DNA of 64,000 nt from Psoroptes ovis (taxonomy: Eukaryota; Arthropoda; Arachnida; Sarcoptiformes; Psoroptidae): the NCBI GenBank assembly GCA_002943765.1, contig PQWQ01000003.1, forward strand, positions 868,001 to 932,000, written 5' to 3'. The notes beneath the pieces were generated by a model that was given only the letters and a program-made list of their open reading frames with translations, searched no databases and was not told the DNA's origin. Positions 57,216 to 64,000 of this stretch are shown here, piece by piece. Made by a program: the position numbers and the translations under genes. Within the stretch, counting starts at the first letter, position 1; every line of letters begins with the position of its first letter.

Positions 57216-57704
57216 CTAATGAAGTTGACCTGGATTTTTAGCAATTTTTTGCACAACTTCTTCTTGTACTGGTCGAATTTCTTGTACAATTCTTCGATAT
57301 GGTTGAATAATTTCACGTACTTCTTGAATTACTGGCCTTACGATTTCATGCACTAATCGATGTGGTTCTTCTTCTGATCGTGATAATTGTAAATCTGGTT
57401 TCGGTGCTGGAATATGGGTATGTTGAACATTCAATGGTGCCGATTGTGAACGATAATGAACATTAACTTCTTGTGCTGGTGATTGTACCAATAATGGTCG
57501 ATTGACTAATTGATTTTGTAATGTGCCGGCACTTGCTTGCAATGCTTGTTCAGCATTAAGTGGTGCAACCATTACCAATGCCATTTGACCATCTTGAATA
57601 CCATGTGATACTAATAATTCATGCAATGTAATTGAATGCGGATCTCGTTGTAATACTGGTGGTTGTGCCATAATAGCCAATGGCAACAACATAATAGCAA
57701 ATAA
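57216..57704 (-). CDS. Third member of the secreted cuticular-type family (5' exon unresolved)
   Basis: The last exon begins after an AG acceptor at 57705-57706 and encodes LFAIMLLPLAIMA, the hydrophobic end of a signal peptide, then 150 residues. The initiating exon is probably a tiny upstream one, as in the two paralogues, but I could not place it: the obvious ATG-GTATGT candidate near 58052 gives the wrong phase. The shared core is present but diverged: VNVHYRSQSAPLNVQHTHI, SEEEPHRLVHEIV, REIIQPYRRIVQEIRPVQEE. It lacks the SRHxVQ-DVPS block and any Gly or Ala repeats, and starts instead with a moderately hydrophobic LHELLVSHGIQDGQMALVM region. Role is inferred: extracellular matrix protein. 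Confidence 0.7.
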   Translation of the reverse strand, partial: LFAIMLLPLAIMAQPPVLQRDPHSITLHELLVSHGIQDGQMALVMVAPLNAEQALQASAGTLQNQLVNRPLLVQSPAQEVNVHYRSQSAPLNVQHTHIPAPKPDLQLSRSEEEPHRLVHEIVRPVIQEVREIIQPYRRIVQEIRPVQEEVVQKIAKNPGQLH

Positions 57705-60700
57705 CTGGATAATTTTTCCCGATTATAAATTGATTTTAAAAAAAAGAAGAAAAAACATAGAAAATTGCATTAATTATCATTGATTTTATAATTGAAAACG
57801 ATGGATAAAAAATACAAAACACACGCGAACACACATATGAAAAACTATTATAAATTCATTATTTGATAGCCTTACGATTCGGGAAAACAAAAATTTCCGA
57901 ATCAATTTCAATCGATATTCAATCGATAAATTATTAAAATTGAAAATTTTAAAAGAAAAAATATTTCATTAAATAAATCAATTTTTATCACAGTTGATCA
58001 AAGTGAAAAATTGTTCAAATAGTTCAAATGCAAATACAAATGAAAAAAACATACCAAACATTGATTCATTTTTGTTGTTTTGTAAAATTAATTTGCGAAA
58101 ATTTTGTAACAAGCCGGAAATATGATTGATCTTTAATATATGAAGAAATAATAGAAAAAAAATCAAAGGATTAAAATTATCACCGAAGACGAGAATATTA
58201 AGAAAAAAATTCACAGCAAAATTGAATTTTGAATCAAATTCAAAATTTCTTACATTCAAAAATTATTTCAGTTTTTGAAATCAGAAGAACAACCAAACAA
58301 TTTCAAATCAAATTTGAAATTGAAATTTTGTGAATCAAGAAGTGCACTGATCAGCAGCAAGCAATCAATGGACGCACACTGAATGATATGCGTTTACAGG
58401 ATGGAATTTATTTAGAACAAAAAATTTAATAAAAATGAAACAAATAAATGAATATAAAGCAACACAGGCACACTTACGCACACACACATAGAAACACGAA
58501 CCACACACAATGATATCACCCGTGTACAAACTACACAAAAAAAATATATTCAAAATAAATCAAAGAAATATAAAGAAAGTAAACTAAATCAATGGAATAT
58601 AAATGGATGCTTTTATAATTTTTATTTCATAGAAATATTATTAATAATAATAATACAAAATGAATTAAAAAACAACGAATAATAATAATAATAATTTATT
58701 ATTCGTATTCGTATTATTATTTTTCTTAATTTATTTTGTAAAGCTTCTGTGTGTTTGCATTTGTTTCTGAAACATTGAAACACTGAAACACTGAAAACAT
58801 GGAAAAGAAAATGAAACAAATATTTTCAGAAAAATAAAATAAAATGGATAAAAAATATTATAAAAAGAAATCAATCAGAAATCAATGCCACCACCATTTT
58901 GATGATAATGATGTGGAATGATAATGATGATGATGATGTGGATGATGATAATGGTGTTTGATGATGTTTGATGATAATAACAACAATAATAATAATAATA
59001 ATAAATGGATTATATTATATACAAAAAGACACGCCAAAAAAAAAAGAAAATCCAATTGATTCATTCAATTCAATTCCATTACATTTCACCATTCAATTTC
59101 AAAATTTACCATTCATTCATTCAATCTTGTTTACAAATTTCAAATTTGATCCAAAGAAAAAAGCAGTAAAAAATTCAAATATTTCATCAAAAGCAATGAA
59201 TGAAACATTGAATTGAATTTAGCATCATTCATCTTGTTGTTGTTGCTGTTGCTGCTGCTGCTATCGTTTCATTATTATTATTATTACTGCTTTGATTGTA
59301 TCATTGGAACACGTTTACAAAATGAAATGAAAAAAAAATTTCGATTAATTTTCATTAATTTCAAATTCAAATTTTATGTGTGCTTTGTTTTAAACTAAAA
59401 CAAAACTAAGTAAATGAATAAATAATTCATCTAACATTGACCACTATTATTTGATTCAAAAGATTTTATTTTTAGTTTAAATCAAACAAATTTTTAGCTT
59501 TGATTTGTTGAAAATAAGCTAAATTCCACAACAGAAAAATTCAAATTTTTGATCCAAATTTGATTTTGTAAGAGAATTTTTTTCGTTTTCTTTTCATTTC
59601 ATTTGATTAATTTAATTTCTTTTCATTTGAAAAATGAAGCACAAATTTCAGTTGCAAATATACACACACGTGTTTGAAAAGTCTAAGAGAATATTTGATT
59701 GTGTGTGTTTGTATGTGCCAAAGACAAAATGAATTCATTTCGGACATTTGTACACTTGCATTTTCAATACGACAATATACAAAGATGAAAGGCATTTATA
59801 CGTGAAAATATGCATAGCAATCAATCAATTATGAATTCAAATTTCAATTCAATTGCTTGATTCAATGATTTGATTTATTTGTTTTTTCATTTTCATCCAA
59901 AAAAATTTTCATCGGACAATTTTTATATGATCTGTGATTGATTGTACAATTGTAAGATTTATTTAGTTTTTTTTTGCAGTTATTCATAATAGAAAAACAA
60001 AAAATAAAGCGAAAATAATCGGAGAAAATGCGAGAAATATTGAATTAATATTGAAACATATTTTTCTCCCATAACAAATATGGAGATTTTATCATTTATT
60101 AAAATATTTATGAAATAAAGGCGTCTTCATTGAATAAATTATTTGAATCAATCAATGATAATGATGATTGTTTATCATGGAATGGAAACAATAATAATAA
60201 TAATAATAATGAAATGAATTTGAATAAAATTAACTGCTCTGATTTTTTTTGTCATGTTAGAAATCTCATGGGATTTCAAACAACAAATATGTGTAAATTA
60301 AATTTTAAGAACAACTAGTACAATGTCATCAATATTAATTAATCAAAAATGAAACAAAGATGAAAACACATAATCGATAAAAACTCAGATTAGAATTGTC
60401 TCGAAGAAATTATCGAAAAAATTTTGTGAACATCATCTGATAATGCATCAGAGATACATTTTGAATGAATTTTTCCATTTTGAATAATTTAATGATGGAT
60501 TGATTAGGAGGCAATTATTGGATCGATTCATTGGATCATTTGCACTGATTTTCGGAATTTTTAATTTTGAAAAACAAATGAAAATAATGATAATGATTTG
60601 AATTGAAATGTAAATATGCTCTTAGTTCGATCAATTATTATTATTATTATCAGCTTAATCGTTTCGTTTCATTTTTTTGTTTAATGATAATTTTCAAAGG

Positions 60701-63700
60701 TAAAATCCGAGAATTTTTCTTTATTTTCAAAGCAAAAATTTTATGAAAAAAAAATTGAATAAAATAATTAACCATGATTATCAAAACGATTAAATCTGTC
60801 ACAATAAATGAGTTAATGATAAAATTTTATCATTGAATTTGGAATTGAAACGAGTATAGTGAAAATCATTTGAAAATTTTCCCATTGAAATCAATTATTC
60901 TTTGAATGAACAAAATAGAAAACGAATTAAATTTTCAATCAATTCAATACTATTCGAGGACAAATTGGAGCAATTTATTGAATTTTTATCCATTATTATT
61001 CACAAACACATGTTGTTTGTATTTCAAATGACAATGAAATATTGAAAACATATACAATCAAAAAATCAATTGAACCACTTGTTGCATGTCCAAAGTAACG
61101 AATCAACGATTCACTAATTACAGATATTGATCATGGAAGAACCTCTGAATTTCTGGACCATTCTCGAATGATCATTATTGAATATTATCAAACATGAATC
61201 GATGGAACATTTTATCATTGAATTATATGATCTGTATTTTCTTGAAAAACAAAATCAAAAATCAAACATGGACAAATGAATTCATGTATTTTTTTCTGAT
61301 ACATTTTTTTTTTTTTTTTGCTACGATCCAATTCAAGGTTAACTTGTCATTTATTGACGTTGAATTTCAATTTCTGATTTGTGATTTTGAACAAGAAGTG
61401 TTTCAGAAAATCATTGATTCATTGATTGATTAATCAATAATAAAAAAAAAGCTTAGTTTATTAAATTTTTAGTTCATTAAAAATCATTCATTTATCAATA
61501 CACGGTTGTCAATCAATGCTGCAGACGGTAATCATTCCAAGATGTTAGATTATGATAAATTAATGAAATTTCGTCGAAAGAAAATTCTTAACAAATTCAT
61601 TTGAGATTATTTATTAATTAATATAAAAATCAATCTATCAGATTATCGAAATAAAGATGATGAACATTCGTGACGATATCTTTGATAGACACTCAACAAC
61701 AACAACAAAAAAATTTGATTCGTAATCAACACAAGCGAATGGAATCGGATAAAATTAAAAAAATAATTATATCACAATACAAGAGCAGCAGTAGCAGCAG
61801 CAGCAACAACAACAACGATAATCGAAAGCAAATCAATCAAATTCATATTTCGATATATTATCGATTTTACATTGATTTATGTTGTTTTCATTTCATTTAA
61901 TTTTCATTTAATTTTTCACTGATATACAATTTGTACTTCCGAATTAATATTGGCTTTGGCTATGAAAATTTATCATTCATACAATTTATGCTCAAAACGA
62001 AAAAAAATTGAAAATATATCAATTTTTTCCATCAAAATCATTTTATCAGATAAAATTTTGTTTTCACCATTTGATATTATCATTATTAGTGATAGTAGTA
62101 TTATTACTGTATAATCTATTAATCAAACAGATTGTACAGATCAATCCATCATCATCATCATCATCATCATCGATTTATAATTAGCAAATTTAACGTAAAT
62201 GATTGAATCGATAATTAAGAATTGAAAATAATTTTTCCATTGGAGAAAATACTGAAAAATATGTATTGAAACATGAAGGAGATATACGTACGTACGTGTA
62301 GTAGAAACACACGTTCAGATGTGTATTTTCGCTTGAAAAAAATCATATCATAATCACCCGTAAGGCAATTGAATCATTCATTTTTTTTGTATGTGTTTGT
62401 TTCAAGCCATTGATTGCATTGACAATTTTTTTTTCTTTGCTTCAAATATCTTCTATCTGACCATATAATAAATTTACCTTACATTGAATGCAGCAAGTGC
62501 TTTTTTTCCCATTTATAAATGGCAAATATCATTATCAAAAAATTTAAGCAGATCATATTTTTTTCTTCCAGCCATTTCAAATGCCTGAAGTTTTTAGAAA
62601 TTTTGAAACAACAATCCTTTCGAAAAAAATCCTTCAAAATCCATTTAATTGTCCTGTGAATTCTGAGCAGATTCTTAAATTAAGAAATTTGTTTCAAATT
62701 AAGATCAGATAAATTTTTTTTTTTTTTTTTTGAGCAATTTGAACGAGTCCAAATCAAAAATTTTCCACGATTTTTAATTAACAAATATTTCTAAAAATTA
62801 TCTTAACAATAGCCCTCCTACCGGTCGCAGAATTTGGCTAAATTTGTCCAAGAATTTTTATTTTTATAATTTTTTCTGTCAAATTAATCAAAGGTTTGAC
62901 ACCCTTGCAAGGCTGAGGCTTAATCGCTTCAACCTTTGAATTTTATTTTTTTTCGCTTTGCCATATTTTTGATTGGTCAATTGATTGATTGATTTACTTG
63001 AAAATTTGAATTTCAAATTCAAAAGAAAATTAAAACGTTTTAATTGTAATTTAATGTAAATCTTATTGTCTTTTTTTGTTGAATATTTTGTATTTAATCA
63101 ATGTCTAATCATTTATGTGTGTCTGTGTGTCCACATTTATGATTTCAATGTATTAAATTCTTTATTATAATACAAATTGTGTTTGATTTCTCGATTAGAA
63201 TACAATTCATAAAAATTCAATTGATTGTTTAAAAGGAAAATGAAAGGATTAAAATCATTTTAAAATTATTCTATAAATGATTAATGAGAACAAAAATATT
63301 GAAATAACAAAACAATTATATTATTATTATTAAAGAAAAAATGAAAATACTGTACAATAAAAAATGAATCAAATAATATTTAATAATTGTATTATTATTA
63401 TTATCATACGATTAATGAAATACTATACACATTTGTGAAAATACCATTTTAGGTGGTTGAAAACTTGTTTATAATACTGCTGATTATTATTATTATTTCA
63501 AATTATTGTTATTATTATGATTATTTGATTTTGATTATTTGCTATTTTATCGACAAATTTCAATCAATTGTAAATTTTCTATTTGTTTCTCAGTGTTTTG
63601 AATTGTTGTGGTTCTTGTTATGCATCAAATTATCTTTAATTATTGAATTGATTAGAAAAAAAAATCGAATTGATTTGATTTGATTGCAAAAGATTCATGT

Positions 63701-64000
63701 GTCAAAATTTTATTTTCAACGGCTTTTTTGGGGTCAGGTAGGCGTGTGTTGACTTTGGATGATGATTATTAACATCATTGTTGTTGTTGTTGTTGCGGTT
63801 CTCGTCGTCAATATTAGCATCAATCTTCGCTTCGCATAACATCGATCGAAATCATTGATTGATTTTTCAATCCTTTTTTTTCGAATTTTTGCATCATCGC
63901 TTAAGAAATAATAATGATAATAATAACATGTCTAACATATCAATTGATGACAACATCATTAATTGTTGCCTGTATCGTAGTGATAATTGTTGGCTTAATT
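57705..64000. other. Gene-free right end of the window
   Basis: Over 6 kb without a frame I can support. It includes the presumed first exon and promoter of the 57216-57704 gene, CTG/TTG repeats (59231-59264), AAT runs (60190-60210), AGC/AAC repeats (61785-61815), a CAT run (62147-62171), an inverted-repeat patch at 62889-62939 and a TTG run (63778-63795). Confidence 0.45.
62889..62939. other. GC-richer inverted-repeat patch
   Basis: TCAAAGGTT at 62889-62897 is the complement of AACCTTTGA at 62931-62939, enclosing a relatively GC-rich core that itself contains the palindrome CCTTGCAAGG. Surrounding DNA is strongly AT-rich. It could be a small structured RNA or a mobile-element relic; I cannot name it. 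Confidence 0.45.

Noticed and set aside
58040..58058. ATGTTTG before GTATGT on the minus strand as first exon of the 57216-57704 gene
   Set aside because: It matches the family's tiny-first-exon style but joins exon 2 in the wrong phase and leads to an early stop.
1..64000. CRISPR arrays, bacterial operon signals and tRNA genes
   Set aside because: Introns, LINE, LTR and Merlin elements mark this as eukaryotic; no spaced direct repeats or tRNA A/B-box pattern was recognised by eye.

Overview
The window is AT-rich nuclear DNA of a small arthropod. Genes are compact, with GT-AG introns of about 55-140 nt, and they include cuticle-type secreted proteins, a peritrophin-like chitin-binding protein, chemosensory-receptor-like genes and a DEG/ENaC channel. 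Dense simple repeats and gene style suggest an acariform (astigmatan, dust-mite-like) mite. That is inference from composition and gene content; no marker gene in the window proves it.

Layout. 1-7.9 kb: mostly non-coding, with one small unrecognised coding segment near 1.9-2.2 kb. 7.9-13.4 kb: a tight plus-strand cluster of three membrane/ER-Golgi genes: a FIT-family lipid protein, a PIG-Z/SMP3-like GPI mannosyltransferase, and an MGAT3-like GT17 N-acetylglucosaminyltransferase. 13.8-18.3 kb: a tandem duplication carrying two minus-strand gustatory-receptor-like genes. 18.6-19.95 kb: a single-exon JNK-derived pseudokinase that has lost its catalytic motifs. 20.9-25.3 kb: an apparently full-length R1/Jockey-type LINE on the minus strand with overlapping ORF1 and ORF2. 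25.3-33.5 kb: gene-poor DNA with microsatellites and two copies of a 78-bp palindromic mariner-like MITE; a third copy lies at 35.8 kb. 33.5-40.1 kb: two secreted cuticular-type genes sharing a conserved domain (SRHxVQxxDVPS ... SEDEPHxLxHxV). 40.55-48.35 kb: an LTR element of BEL/Pao type (gag and protease only, no pol), split inside its protease coding region by a 5.2-kb Merlin DNA transposon with 29-bp inverted repeats and an 8-bp target duplication. 48.4-50.25 kb: a four-exon DEG/ENaC channel (minus). 53.2-54.3 kb: a four-exon secreted chitin-binding protein (minus). 57.2-57.7 kb: a third member of the cuticular family (minus). 57.7-64 kb: no gene I can support.

The host genes do not form one pathway. 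The FIT, PIGZ and MGAT3-like genes all act in the secretory pathway or ER membrane, and the cuticular and chitin-binding proteins would act in the extracellular matrix. The most informative structure is the nested transposon at 40.5-48.4 kb. Its two 228-bp LTRs look identical, so a gag-protease-only element moved recently and was then hit by a Merlin element. That Merlin carries its own intron-containing transposase, a 4 x 74-bp minisatellite, an inverted duplication and a decayed captured coding frame.
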